A DNA stretch of 64,000 nt from NCBI GenBank assembly GCA_964019415.1, contig OZ025884.1, positions 3,975,193 through 4,039,192 on the forward strand, written 5' to 3'. This DNA is from Ianthella basta. Its lineage: Eukaryota; Porifera; Demospongiae; Verongiida; Ianthellidae. Below are positions 12,023 to 22,859 of this stretch, one piece after another. A model generated the notes under the pieces. That model was given only the letters and a program-made list of their open reading frames with translations, was not told the origin of the DNA and made no database searches. The position numbers and the translations under genes are program-made. Positions within the stretch are counted from its first letter, which is position 1, and each line of letters begins with the position of its first letter.

Positions 12023-12538
12023 CTATTTCTTGGCACCTTTCACTGCTGCCACTGCTTCTGCCAGATTCTTTACACCTTCAGTACCTTTAACAACCATGTC
12101 GACTGCACTCTTCCATGATTCAGTGTCACTAGCATAGTATCCCATGTCATCCAACTTGTAGCCTTCAACTTCAACCCTAATTCCATGTGAATGAAAGAAT
12201 GAGCTTTCCTGATAAGAGAAGGTTGCCTTTGCCACGCTGGTCTGAGCATCCAGTCCTGTCCTGTCACGTTCATCACCATGCCACAGGATCTGTGAGCTAA
12301 CAGGGAACACCACTGTGAGTTGATCATCTGGCCTTTCAATTGTAACAAAGTGCTTGGTGTTGGCAGCATCCGTGAAGACCCAGGTAATTGGAAGACTCGA
12401 TGTAGTTGCAAAGCGGCCTGTGTCATACGTGCGCGTCCCTTCAATGTAGCTGACCTTCCCAAACATCCTTGGATCACTGCTCCAACTGTAGGTCACATCT
12501 TTTCGCCTTCCATCAACTTCAATGATATGCTTCACCAT
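12023..12538 (-). CDS. Uncharacterised 171-residue intronless protein
   Basis: An intact ATG-to-stop frame encoding 171 residues with no visible intron, beginning MVKHIIEVDGRRKDVTYSWS and ending in the basic tail AAVKGAKK. I do not recognise the family. The sequence alternates polar and aromatic/hydrophobic residues, which suggests a beta-rich fold (for example ITWVFTD, KHFVTIERP, IRVEVEGYKLDDMGYY). A C-terminal amphipathic helix (about 143-168) follows. It has no signal peptide and no membrane segment, so it is probably cytosolic. A TATA-like CTATAAATAG lies 73-82 bases before the ATG. A decayed partial copy sits on the same strand at about 19555-19722, next to actin 2. Preservation of a full frame here, while the other copy is broken, supports this being a real gene. 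Function unknown. Confidence 0.6.
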   Translation of the reverse strand: MVKHIIEVDGRRKDVTYSWSSDPRMFGKVSYIEGTRTYDTGRFATTSSLPITWVFTDAANTKHFVTIERPDDQLTVVFPVSSQILWHGDERDRTGLDAQTSVAKATFSYQESSFFHSHGIRVEVEGYKLDDMGYYASDTESWKSAVDMVVKGTEGVKNLAEAVAAVKGAKK

Positions 12539-12610
12539 CTTGGCTCAAGGTACAGATGAACGTATGAATGCTGCTGAGTTGATCTCACTAAATGGAGTGC
12601 ACACTCAACT

Positions 12611-12620
12611 CTATTTATAG
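12611..12620 (-). promoter_or_regulatory. TATA-like box of the 171-residue gene
   Basis: On the minus strand this reads CTATAAATAG, ending 73 bases upstream of the ATG at 12538. That is a plausible distance for a TATA box plus a short 5' untranslated region. Confidence 0.5.
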
Positions 12621-14778
12621 TACTACTCCAGGAAGTGACCTATTCAGTGCTGAACTTTGTCACAGCCATATATGTAGCAATTAATATAACTAGCAGCCAG
12701 GTTTATGTCATCAGTGCAAGACCTATAGGATGGATGACAGTGGACCTACGCAGGTTGATATAATGGTGATAGAATGCTAAGTACAACCACATGGTATAGG
12801 CCAAGCAATTCCCTACATTTACACTTCCTGAACTGAACCATGTAAAAATTACTCCTGTGTTTTCAGTGATATCAGGAAGACCACAGGCAGGCACTTAGAT
12901 ACAGTACCTTTGAATCCTCTGCCAAATACTTGAGCTCAATCTACTGTATATAGAAGATGTAAGAGTAGTCTAATTCCATCGCTCCTTAGTAACACCTTCT
13001 GCATTACAGTGCAGCCAGCTGTATGTCCATGAAATACAGCCTAGTTTGCAAACAAACTACGTATTTGTGCATGCACAGTACTGCATTCATATCGATAGGA
13101 ATCAGTTCAGGAAAGCTCATCCGTTATATTATACAGATCTAAGTCTAGTGCAGGCATTGCTATTCCCAAGTATCCAGTATATAATATCAGATAATTAGGC
13201 TGGATTAATCTTCCTTCACAATACACACAATTCACAAGACTAGCAAAAGGGGGTTCTTTTGCACCCCTGGATCCCCCTCTAGTTCCGCCACTGAAGAGTG
13301 CTGGCCATGGTTGACTAGAAGATGAGTGTTGAGATCATTTGGACAGCTCTAGCAGCCCATACGTATGTGTTTCCAACTGGTAATACTTTTAAAAGCACAT
13401 GGCTTGGTTGTCATGCATGTTTGTGTAAATAACAACACACAACTACAACAAGCAGCCTCTTTGAGCAGTTCGCCTGTATGACCTGTCTGCAGGTGCACAT
13501 GGAATGTAGTGAGAGCAGCCACAGGACATGCCAATGATTCCTCCTACGTATATTCACCTCCTTGAGCTGAATCCTTTGTATAGTGCTAATCCCACACTGT
13601 CATTCAAAGATTTCATAAAATTCAACAATTATCACTTTTTGTGCTCTCTAATAAAATACTCATCATAAGCTGAATAATGGGAATGTGCCTTTTCTTAGTT
13701 TGCTCTGCACCGTTGATTTCAGGTTGCTTGTCCCATGAACAGAAAATAGAAAACCAAACCAACCAATCAAAATCGCCGTACCCTTTGATGTAGGCAGTTT
13801 GATATCTCATTATATGCTCATGGGACAAGGAATCTGAAATTGACAATAGCTTCAAGCATCTTTTTTGTTCTGATCTCCCTCCATAATATACTGTATTATC
13901 ATGTCCATTACTGCATTCCATTACATCAGTTTAATCAGCTTCCATCTCAATGAGCAAATGCTGCCTAAAAATGTGTAACATTTATGGCAGCTAAAGATAA
14001 ACTATTCTTGTTTTAGGTTAACACCAACTGTTATTGTTAATCCGATCGAATGACTTGTATGATAGAAATGGCTGCCATGGACACCTTGAGTACAGCTTGA
14101 AGTGTCATATCAAGCAATTAATCAATTCATCCATCAAAAGCTTTATCTCATAGCCAGTATGCATATAACAGACAATCACGACATAGCAGTTATTAATAAT
14201 ATGGGGAAAACACAGCAGATTCTTATATTCTGTGCTTAACATTGCAATATTGCACATACTACATAATTTTCATGCTGCATCTTCATTAGATGCTCCCTTG
14301 GTTTCCCCGCCATGTCTTCTTCATACACTTCAATCCCCTTTACAGGTCTATTACCATTCATCTGCTCCACGGACCAGCTGCTCTATACAGTCCTTTTGTC
14401 TTGTCTTCAGTACATTCTACAATAGTACTGCATCTTACCTCAGAGCCTGTCTCACCTTCATTCCCAACCCAGTCTGCTCATTTCACTCCTTCTATACTCT
14501 CCTTAAAAATCTCCTTTCTAATGCATGCTTGCAGCTTATATCCTCTAGTGCCTTTTCTGCAGTGTCTACGTTCACACTCATTGTGGGTACAACCATAGCA
14601 TTACACTCATTTTCATCGATCTCTTCATAACCAACGCCTACTTCTGCATTGCCCTACTACATTACATGCTGCTTCAGGTCTTTGTTCTACTCCATCATCA
14701 CAACTTCCACTTGCACTCAAAATCACTCCTTGAAATGGAGTAATGAGCCAATTATATTGCATGCACTATAGCTACGAT

Positions 14779-14907
14779 ATTGTAGAGGCTCATTGCCACA
14801 TTGCATAGGTTCTTCAAGTGGGAATAAATTAGCACTTCACACGGCACAAGTAATTCAACAGAATGTTTCGGCCCAGAAGGCCTGCTTATTAATTCCCACT
14901 TGAAGAA
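14779..14907. mobile_element. Second copy of the 'ATTGTAGAGGCTCAT' element, foldback
   Basis: Same head as the element at 11363 and a matching GTTTCGGCCCAGAAGGCC core. It has a 16-bp perfect inverted repeat TTCTTCAAGTGGGAAT at 14810-14825 and 14892-14907, with a 66-base loop. Confidence 0.5.
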
Positions 14908-16630
14908 ACTATAGCTACGCATTATGTGTGGCCACAAGGCACCTGACAGATACACGACTATTCTGCAACTATAGTTATGTGCACAAACTGCATTTCTGTC
15001 ATAAAGGTCATGACAGCTTGGACTGACCTAGCTGAAGCTTTCATTACAGCAGTACATCCTTGGACCAGTGCAGTACACCTGTATGGCTAACATTAATCAC
15101 ATTCCCCTTGTTATAATCCAGATTCAATGCAACTAATTGTATAATTATTGGTTTGGAATGGACTAAAATGAAATATGATGTCATTATTAATGCAGAGGGA
15201 ATGTAGTAATGTGGAATGCATTTCCATGCCCATTTGTGACAAGATCTTCAGATGTCCTGGAAGGTCTCATTAACAAGCACTCTGAGGAATGTGTTGATTA
15301 GGATGCCTTGCATGCCGATTGAATGCTATACAAGTGCAACAATAAGTTATTATCCTTGGATCAACCACAGGGGGGAATCCATGTGTAAAGTACTTCTCAA
15401 TTGTCCTCAATGATTTCATGATAACCCCATGCAATGATGTCACAGAAGTACGTGACCATGCAGCTACTTTGGAGTAGGTCACCCCTGGTGACCTTACTTG
15501 GAATGTGATGAGAGCAGCCACAGGGATGCCAAAGATTTCCTCCTATATTCACCTGATTGAGCTGAAGCCTTAGTATAGTGCTAACCCCCTAACATCATAC
15601 AAGATCTCATAAAATCAATGCATATCACTTCTGAGCTCTCTAACCCAATGCTTGATCATGCTGCCCACATTCATTAGTGTGGGTCCCTTATTAACATGAA
15701 TGGCCTGGGAACATGGTTACATCATTGCAAGTGTATATATGTTCATTTGCCCTTATTTTAAATGCATCTGCTTGATGCCCTTTTCATGTCTGCCTATTCT
15801 CCTTTGTTTGCTGACTTGCAGTACATGTCTTTCATAAACAGCTTCAGCTCTCTTTGATGACCTGTGTTATGTCTAGATCTCGCTGGCACAGCTGTAGTTT
15901 CTCTGTAGACCTGTGCAATTTGAGAATCGAACTTGACCTGACATGGAATATTGATAATATCACACAGGTCAAAGTTCATATCACCTACTAGCCCTGGGCT
16001 CTTAGCTGATACGAGATTTCTCAACCCATGGCTGCCATTGGGGTAACAGATATACTACTTGATCAAGGTCAACATGCTAGTATTAATAATAATAACCAAA
16101 CCACTTTCATTGCACTAGGGCTCGTATAGTTATACACACTTTGTGCAGTTTAGCTCAACTGACAACTATCATGTGAAGAGTATATGAAGGCCCATGAATG
16201 AGGGTATCAAATCATTAGTGACATTAGTGGAATAGTTTACAATGATGTAAAAGAAGATTGGCCTGTTGTGCAATGGCGCAATATATGTGCAGGCGCAGCA
16301 ATGGCCAAATGATTCAAGAGCTCTTTCAATGATATCTGAGAATTAGCACCTGCATATATAGAGGACTTAAGTCAAGAAAATATCATCCGTTGATCTGATT
16401 GACAGGAAGTATTTTACGTTCTCTCTCAGCTTGCTGTGATTCTGTAAAGAGGGGAGTTGTGCACCTAACTCAACCAAAAAACTAGCTGGCTTCTGCCATG
16501 ATATATAGCTCCAGTGTACATTTGGGACTGCAAGCGCAACTTACATTTCAATAGTTACCTGAACACGGCGAACACCGATTGCTTCCACCGGAAATTCGGT
16601 ACTAACATTCCACCGTATTAAAGTCTAAAG

Positions 16631-16640
16631 TTTATATATA
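16631..16640 (+). promoter_or_regulatory. TATA-like box of actin 1
   Basis: TTTATATATA lies 93-102 bases before the actin 1 ATG and just upstream of the conserved actin-array element at 16657-16674. Confidence 0.45.
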
Positions 16641-16656
16641 GGCCAACTGTTGCAAC

Positions 16657-16674
16657 GACGTCGCAGTTGTGCAC
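16657..16674 (+). promoter_or_regulatory. Conserved actin-array 5' element, copy 1
   Basis: GACGTCGCAGTTGTGCAC, 58 bases before the ATG. Near-identical sequence lies at the same place before actin 2 (20502-20519) and actin 3 (24726-24743), whereas most flanking bases differ. Probably a core promoter or 5' untranslated element. Confidence 0.5.
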
Positions 16675-16732
16675 GCGTAAAGGTGGCTAGAGAGCAACAT
16701 CTGTACGAGAATTACCTGCATTGCGATCGACC

Positions 16733-17998
16733 ATGAGCGACTACAGCGACGATGAACACCACCCAGCTGTCATTGTGGACAACGGAAGTGGTACACTGAA
16801 GGCTGGGTTTGCAGGGGAAGATACACCGCAGGCTGTGTTCCCTTGCTTCGTTGGACGCCCCCGTCACTCCGGGGTGATGGGATTGTTGAAGGACTGTTAC
16901 GTTGGCGATGAAGCACAAAGAAAGCGCGAAGTCCTGAGATTGAAATATCCGGTAGAGCGCGGTGTTGTAACTGACTGGCACGACATGGAGATGGTATGAT
17001 CAACACATGCACAGTACAGGGACATTTGGTTCAGCGCGGGCTGTGTGTCTTGAAATGCATACCAGCTGTACTATGTGTGTCTGTTGCGTGAGCCATAACT
17101 ACTACTTTGCTACCTACAGATATGGCATCACACGTTCTACAATGAGCTGCGTTGTACCCCTGAGGAGTGCGGTGGGCTCATGCTGACAGAACCACCACTG
17201 AATCCTAGGGAAAAACGCGAGACAATGATTTCTCTAGCATTTGAGACTTTCAGTTTTCCACGCACATATGTGGCCAACCCGGCAGTGCTTGCAATGTACA
17301 GTGCAGGGCGCACCACAGGCATAGTCATTGACTCAGGGTATGGGGTCACACACACAGTGCCAGTATATGAAGGGCAAGCCCTACCACATGCCATTGCACA
17401 ACTTTATTTAGCAGGAGAAGACCTCACAGAGTACCTAATGAAGTTGCTGACTGAGCGTGGCTACTCCTTCAGTACAACTATGGAGAGAGAAACTGTTAAT
17501 GATATTAAAGAGAAGCTCTGCTATGTTGCTCCAGACTTGGACAAAGCAAAGCAGAGTGCCAGCGATAGCTCTGCAACAGAGAAGCATTATGAACTTCCTG
17601 ATGGCAAAGAGATCACCGTTGGCAGTGAGCGATTCAGATGCCCAGAAGCCCTGTTTCAGCCTTCATTCCTGGGAATGAACTCTGCAGGAATTCAGGGGCT
17701 CACATACAACTCAATCATGAAATGTGACAAAGACATTCATGAGGACTTGTACAGCAACATTGTACTCGCAGGAGGCACCACTATGTTTGAGGGTATGGAG
17801 GAAAGGCTGCAGAAGGAGGTGACTGCCCTAGCTCCACCATCAATGAGGGTGAATATTCTAGCTCCAGAAGATCGCAAGTTTAGCGTGTGGATGGGAGGAT
17901 CTATTCTGGCAAACCTGGGCACCTTTGAGCAGGCGTGGATTACCCGTGAAGAGTACAATGAAATAGGCACTACTATAGTGCACAGAAAGTGTTTCTAA
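16733..17998 (+). CDS. Divergent actin, array copy 1
   Basis: Two exons, 16733-16993 and 17120-17998, joined in phase 0 at ...[15 protein letters not shown], giving 379 residues (conventional actin 375-376). The ATG at 16733 is preceded in frame only by non-ATG codons. Conserved actin features include [59 protein letters not shown] and the terminal VHRKCF. Differences at functional sites, in muscle actin numbering, are: the catalytic Gln137 is Pro (codon CCG at 17279-17281, where the other copies have CAG); Asp157 of the phosphate loop is Tyr (DSGYGV); and the methylated His73 is Arg. The DNase-binding loop is two residues short. Asp154 and His161 are kept. It is clearly of actin origin and has an open frame. 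Whether it hydrolyses ATP or polymerises normally is doubtful from these residues. Confidence 0.9.
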
Positions 17999-19554
17999 TA
18001 CTAGTTAGTTGTAACTCAAAACAGTGCTTTCCCTTTATTAATAGCAGAAACTGTGTCACTGCAATGCATTTGGACATGCACTTTATAATAATGATAATCA
18101 TTGATTCAATATTACTTTTCAGGAGTTGTTAATTTGTGATGAGGGGAAACACCACAAACAGCAGTCCCATGTGTTTCCAACCAGTGGCAATGCATTCATG
18201 ACTAGTTTAACATGCGTGTGCTACTTGGGCAAATGAAGACACTGAGTTTGGTTGAAATCCCATAGCTACAACACCATGCAGCCTCTTGGAACAATTCACC
18301 CTATATTACCTTTGATGAATATATGAAATTAGGTTACTAGTATCCCATACACATGCCATTAATTCCTGTAATTCTAGATCTTCAGATATTTACCCATTTC
18401 ACAGCCATAGCTATTATCAATATAACTGGCAGGTTTGTGCCGACAATACAAAACCTATTCTCGGGAATTGGAACTCCACTAGCCAGTAAATTGAGGGACA
18501 GATTCTGTTGTCACAAAACGTTTGGTAATAAAATACTTCTGTGACAACCAACATCTGTCCTTCGATTATACCAGCTAGTGGTGTTCTATTTCCCAAAAAT
18601 GTCTACACCTAGCCACACAGAGACCACCTGTACTGATATCCCTGGGGTCAAATGGTATCCTTATGAATTATTGTAATTATGTAATTGAAGTGTTTCATGA
18701 AACACTCTGAGTGCTGTATTGGTAGGTTGGATGTGATGCTAATGGAATGCTGAGTACAACCACTGGACCATGTAGGATTCCCTACACTCACACTTCTTCA
18801 TTTCCTGTGTATTCACTAACCATTTCATGCCTGCCGGAACTGCCCAGGCTGCCCAGGCCATGGTCTAACCAGATTTTTAGGTCTGCCCATGCTTCTCTGT
18901 AGCTAAGGTACTTCTTGGCCTGTGCAAGTGGCCGTCTAGGTAATACTGCTCTGACTTCGCCTCACCCCCTTTAAAGTGCTTCCTCCAGGCCTGCATTTTG
19001 AATTCCATTATAAAGTACCTGTGCTTGAACAGTACAGAGCAAGTTGGTCTCCAGAAATGCAACACTCCGTGCAGTCAGGCGTGGCGTGATCCCTCTGTCA
19101 TACCACACCTAGGCCTGACTGCAAGTTGTAGCTATAGTGGTTGACGGAGGGTCTGGGATTTCAGGTTTCTTATGCTGCTATAATCAAGTCCATTACATCA
19201 TCCCAAGACATCTACAGTAACCCACTAGTTTGCACTCATTTGTGAGTGCATGCATGGATATTGCTGCCACTAGGTAACTGATGAATAGCATTTATGGGAC
19301 CAATGAACTACCTTGCTTTGCTTCTGAATCTACAGTTAACTCATCACGAATGATAAGTTACAGTAGAAATGGCTGCCCATATCAATACGACACCTCAAGT
19401 AATGTTGAAAGTATAGTAATGAGCCAAATCTGGCAGATACAGCATTAGTCCACACCAGTCACATACTGTACCTGACACATTCACATTGCACATGTGCCGG
19501 TCATAAAGGTCATGATCTGCCTGATGTTAGCTGCATCCACGGCCCTCCAAGAAG

Positions 19555-19722
19555 GCTCTATGTTGCTGCAAAGCGGCCTATGTCATATGTACATGCCCTT
19601 CAATGTGGCTGATCGTCATCTACATCATCCCAGAATCATTGGTCCAACTGTAGGTCACATCTTTTCAAACTTCAGTAACTTAGGTAATAATTAATGCTTC
19701 ACCAATCTGGTTCAAGCACACA
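19555..19722 (-). pseudogene. Decayed N-terminal fragment of the 171-residue gene
   Basis: The sequence 'gctgcaaagcggcct..tgtcatatgtacatgcccttcaatgt' and then 'gtccaactgtaggtcacatcttttc..' and 'atgcttcaccaatctggttcaagcac' aligns with 12404-12553. That is the N-terminal ~45 codons of the 171-residue gene plus its upstream bases. Substitutions and small indels break the frame, and the ATG context has changed. It is on the same strand and in a comparable position relative to an actin gene, so it most likely arose by duplication of an array unit. Confidence 0.65.
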
Positions 19723-20009
19723 GATACCAGCTAGCTAGTGTAGCGTGTGTAGTGTATTAGTGTGAATTAATCCTATCAAACTGAGTAATATCAATTAATA
19801 TCTTAAAATTTAGCTGTAATTCAAGAAAGATCAGCATGCTAGCTCTAATATATATGACAGATACTTGAAACAATACTACTTTCATGGCACAATATAGGGC
19901 TCAAAGACCTAATTTCCCATGAATGGGGATTTAACAATCCTTCATGACATCAGTGGGTTTGATCATTTATGCAGTGACTGTTAGCTAAAGATTCATCATT
20001 GGGAGTGTC

Positions 20010-20370
20010 CTTAGTCTGGCCAGCTAGATCATTCCAACAAGTGCCGGGGGCGAGGAAGGGAAGGGACAGTCTAGCATACACAGCGATTAGTCGCACTCTA
20101 TGAATACTATTGCCTCAGTTTCTTGACATGCAGTAGCATTTCATTGGTCAAAAGTCACGTGCAAGGTGTGAACTAATCACTATGTTACAATATACATAAC
20201 CTGATGAGCAATCTCGAAAATTAATTTGCGAATTACGCTCCTAAGCGGTGATTCGCAAAATTTTCGTCCCACGAAAATTAGAGCGCTTACACGGATGCTA
20301 GACCGTCCTTTCCCTTCCTCGCCCCTGGCGCTTGTCGGGACGGTCTAGCTAGCCAGACAAGAGTGTCCTG
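20010..20370. mobile_element. Foldback MITE upstream of actin 2
   Basis: Left arm about 20010-20078 and right arm about 20292-20367 are inverted copies. Both contain GTCTGGC..AGCTAGA, ACAAG(T/C)GCC, GGGGCGAGGAAGGGAA and GTCTAGCAT. The centre carries its own smaller palindrome around AATTTGCGAATTACGC and GATTCGCAAAATTTTCG. There is no coding capacity, so it is a non-autonomous DNA transposon. Its right end lies about 200 bases before the actin 2 ATG. Confidence 0.75.
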
Positions 20371-20501
20371 TGGTAAAAGGACGAATACATACAAATGCCG
20401 GTACTGTATAGCTAGTAATGTATGATTTCTGGGGCGAGCCCGCCCCACACTCAGTACGCGAAGTACGGCGATTTTGACGGAGTAAGGCCCGTACCGACAG
20501 C

Positions 20502-20519
20502 GGCGTCGCTGCTGTGCAC
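20502..20519 (+). promoter_or_regulatory. Conserved actin-array 5' element, copy 2
   Basis: GGCGTCGCTGCTGTGCAC, 54 bases before the actin 2 ATG; matches the copies before actins 1 and 3. An 'AAGGCCCGTAC' motif just upstream is shared only with actin 3. Confidence 0.5.
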
Positions 20520-20572
20520 TGATTGCTGGCTGCAAGACAGCAACGTCCGTTCAAGGCTGAATTACCTGCAAC

Positions 20573-21916
20573 ATGAGCAACAGTGAAGATAACTACCCTG
20601 CTATTGTTGTGGACAACGGAAGCAGTACCGTGAAGGCTGGGTATGCAGGGGAAGACGCGCCAAAGGTTGTCTTCCCTTGCGTCGTTGGAAGCCTCCGCCA
20701 CCACGGGGTGATGGTGGGAATGGGCGAGAAGGACTATTACGTTGGCAACGAAGCGCAGTACAAGCACGGAATTCTGAGATTAAGACATCCGGTAGAGCGC
20801 AGGGTTGTGAACGACTGGGACAATATGGAGAAGGTACGATCAGCATACACATGACTGTGAGTCACTGACGTTTGGGTTAGCATGGGACTGTGTGTGACGC
20901 GGAAGAGGCAGGAGCAATATCATATTTCATTCCAGCGCAGTGTATAATTATGCAATATCTTAAAATGCATACCATCTTGTAGCCATGTGTGTGTGGTACC
21001 ATGAGCTGCACTACTTTGCTGTTTACAGATATGGCACCACATATTCTATAATGAGCTGCGTTGTTCCCCTGAGGAGCGCGGTGGGCTCATGCTGACAGAA
21101 CCACCACTGAATCCTAAGGCAAACCGTGAGAAAATGATACAAATAGCAGTGGAGACTTTTAATGTTCCACACGTGTATGCGGCCAACCAGGCAGTGCTTG
21201 CACTGTACAGTGCAGGGTGCACCACAGGCATAGTCATTGACTCAGGGTATGGGGTCACACACACTGTGCCAGTGTATGAAGGACTTGCCCTATCACATGC
21301 CACTGGACAACTTGATCTAGCAGGACAGGAACTCACATACTACATAACAAGGTTTTTGACTGAGTACTGCTACACTTCCACAGCCACTGTGGAGAGAGCA
21401 ATTGCTGAAGATATTAAAAAGAAGCTCTGTTATGTTGCTCCAGACTTTGACAGAGCAATGCAGATTGCCAAAGATGGCTCTGCAGTAGAGAAGCAGTATG
21501 AACTTCCTGATGGCAAAGAGGTCACAATTGGCAGTGAGCAATTCAGATGCCCAGAAGCTCTGTTTCAGCCTTCAATCATAGGGAAGGACTCTGCAGGCAT
21601 TCATGAGCTCACATACAACTCAATCATGAAATGTGACAAAGACATTCATGAGGACTTGTACAGCAACATTGTACTCTCAGGAGGCACCACATTGTTCGAG
21701 GGTATGGAGGAAAGACTGCAGAAGGAGATGACTGCCCTAGCTCCACCAGCAAAGACTGTGAATGTTGTTGCTCCCAAAGATCGCAAGTTTAGCGTGTGGA
21801 AGGGAGGATCTATTCTGGCAAACCTGAGCACCTTTGAGAATGCATGGATTACCCGTCAAGAGTACGATGAAGTAGGTCCTTCTGTAGTGCACAAGAAGTG
21901 TTGTTTGCAATACTAG
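20573..21916 (+). CDS. Divergent actin, array copy 2
   Basis: Two exons, 20573-20833 and 21029-21916, joined in phase 0 at MEK|IWHH, giving 382 residues. The DNase-binding loop ([16 protein letters not shown]) is the most conventional of the three, and Gln137 is retained ([14 protein letters not shown]). In muscle numbering, Gly15 of the first phosphate loop is Ser (DNGSS), His73 is Arg (PVERRVV) and Asp157 is Tyr (DSGYGV). The C-terminus is unusual: instead of ending KCF it reads KCCLQY, three residues longer. That end normally lies at the actin barbed-end face. The intron is 195 bases. Upstream lies a foldback MITE and the shared array element. A functional protein is plausible, since the frame is intact. 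Confidence 0.9.
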
Positions 21917-22540
21917 CCAGTTGTATTCATAATATTTTTCTGCTCGTTTCAAATGAATGGCAGAAATGATCCCACTCCAACATTGTTTGTTTAGTATTGT
22001 ACTTGATATGATTATTCATTGCTAATTTGCACCCCATGCAGGGTCACCGATAGGAATGATGCATTTGAGACAACACTCACAATAGTCCTATGTGTTTTCA
22101 ACCAGTAACACAATGCCTGACTAAGTTAACATGTTTGCGCTACATAAAGACACTGAAGACACTGATGAAATAGGTTACAGTCTATAACATCACAGCAACT
22201 ACATGTAACACATAGGCTCTGGAGCATTTCACCTCTGATGACCCTTGTTGCATAGGGAATGGTGTAAGAGCAGCCACACAAACTTCTCAAGATTTACTCT
22301 ATCATCTCCAAATCTTAAACATCTCCAGATTATAAACATTAATCACTTTGTCAATTTATTCTCTAATAATCACTATAATTATACTACATTTATACTCCTA
22401 GCACTGTGTAGCTATATAGTACATAAGGAAATGGGAGGTGAATGGCACTGGCCCTGGCTGGTGCTGGAGATTTAAGTGGCTGAAACTCTGTGATAGCACA
22501 TATGTCCCTGGTTAGAGCCTAGTTGTAGCTATATAAGATA

Positions 22541-22717
22541 GTCTATGTACCATGGTGACACGAATGACAACGTGATGCAGCTGATAAATGGTCAGCAAAA
22601 GATCTGAAGGTTGCCGGTGCTGATCTAGTTCACTGCCATTTTTCCCTTCCCCCTTCCTTCCTTACCATGTGTAGTTCTGAACATTGTCTTTCTTTTGTGT
22701 CACCATAGTACATAGAC
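22541..22717. mobile_element. 177-bp TIR element (MITE)
   Basis: The 21-bp terminal inverted repeats GTCTATGTACCATGGTGACAC (22541-22561) and its complement at 22697-22717 match at 20 of 21 positions. The interior is non-coding. Confidence 0.65.
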
Positions 22718-22859
22718 CATCTTAATTAGCATTTCTGATAAAATGTCACTGATTAGTCAGTGCCCAATGTGGGAGTTTCAAGGAGGCTCTGGATAGAGCC
22801 CGCCCACATCGGCATATAAGGAGGGAATGGATTAGTGGCTGTTGGCGGTGACCCTCTTT

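Larger units (their letters stand above)
12539..16732. other. Gene-free spacer with two decayed array units
   Basis: About 4.2 kb upstream of actin 1. Array blocks appear twice: the 'tatgtcatcagtgcaagacctat' block near 12705, the 'gtgagagcagccacaggacatgcc' block near 13506 and 15508, and the 'cataaaggtcatgacagcttgg' block near 15000. A dispersed element lies at 14779-14907. This suggests at least two array units here that lost, or never had, an actin gene. I see no credible coding frame. Confidence 0.55.
17999..20572. other. Spacer between actin 1 and actin 2
   Basis: About 2.6 kb. It contains decayed array blocks, a small hairpin at 19071-19122 (arm GCAGTCAGGC), a broken copy of the 171-residue gene (19555-19722) and a 360-bp foldback MITE (20010-20370) immediately upstream of actin 2. 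No complete gene is seen. Confidence 0.6.

Noticed and set aside
14232-14630. 132-codon plus-strand open frame, Ser/Leu/His rich
   Set aside because: It comes from a pyrimidine-rich low-complexity stretch; two overlapping frames are open at once and there is no domain, promoter or splice context.
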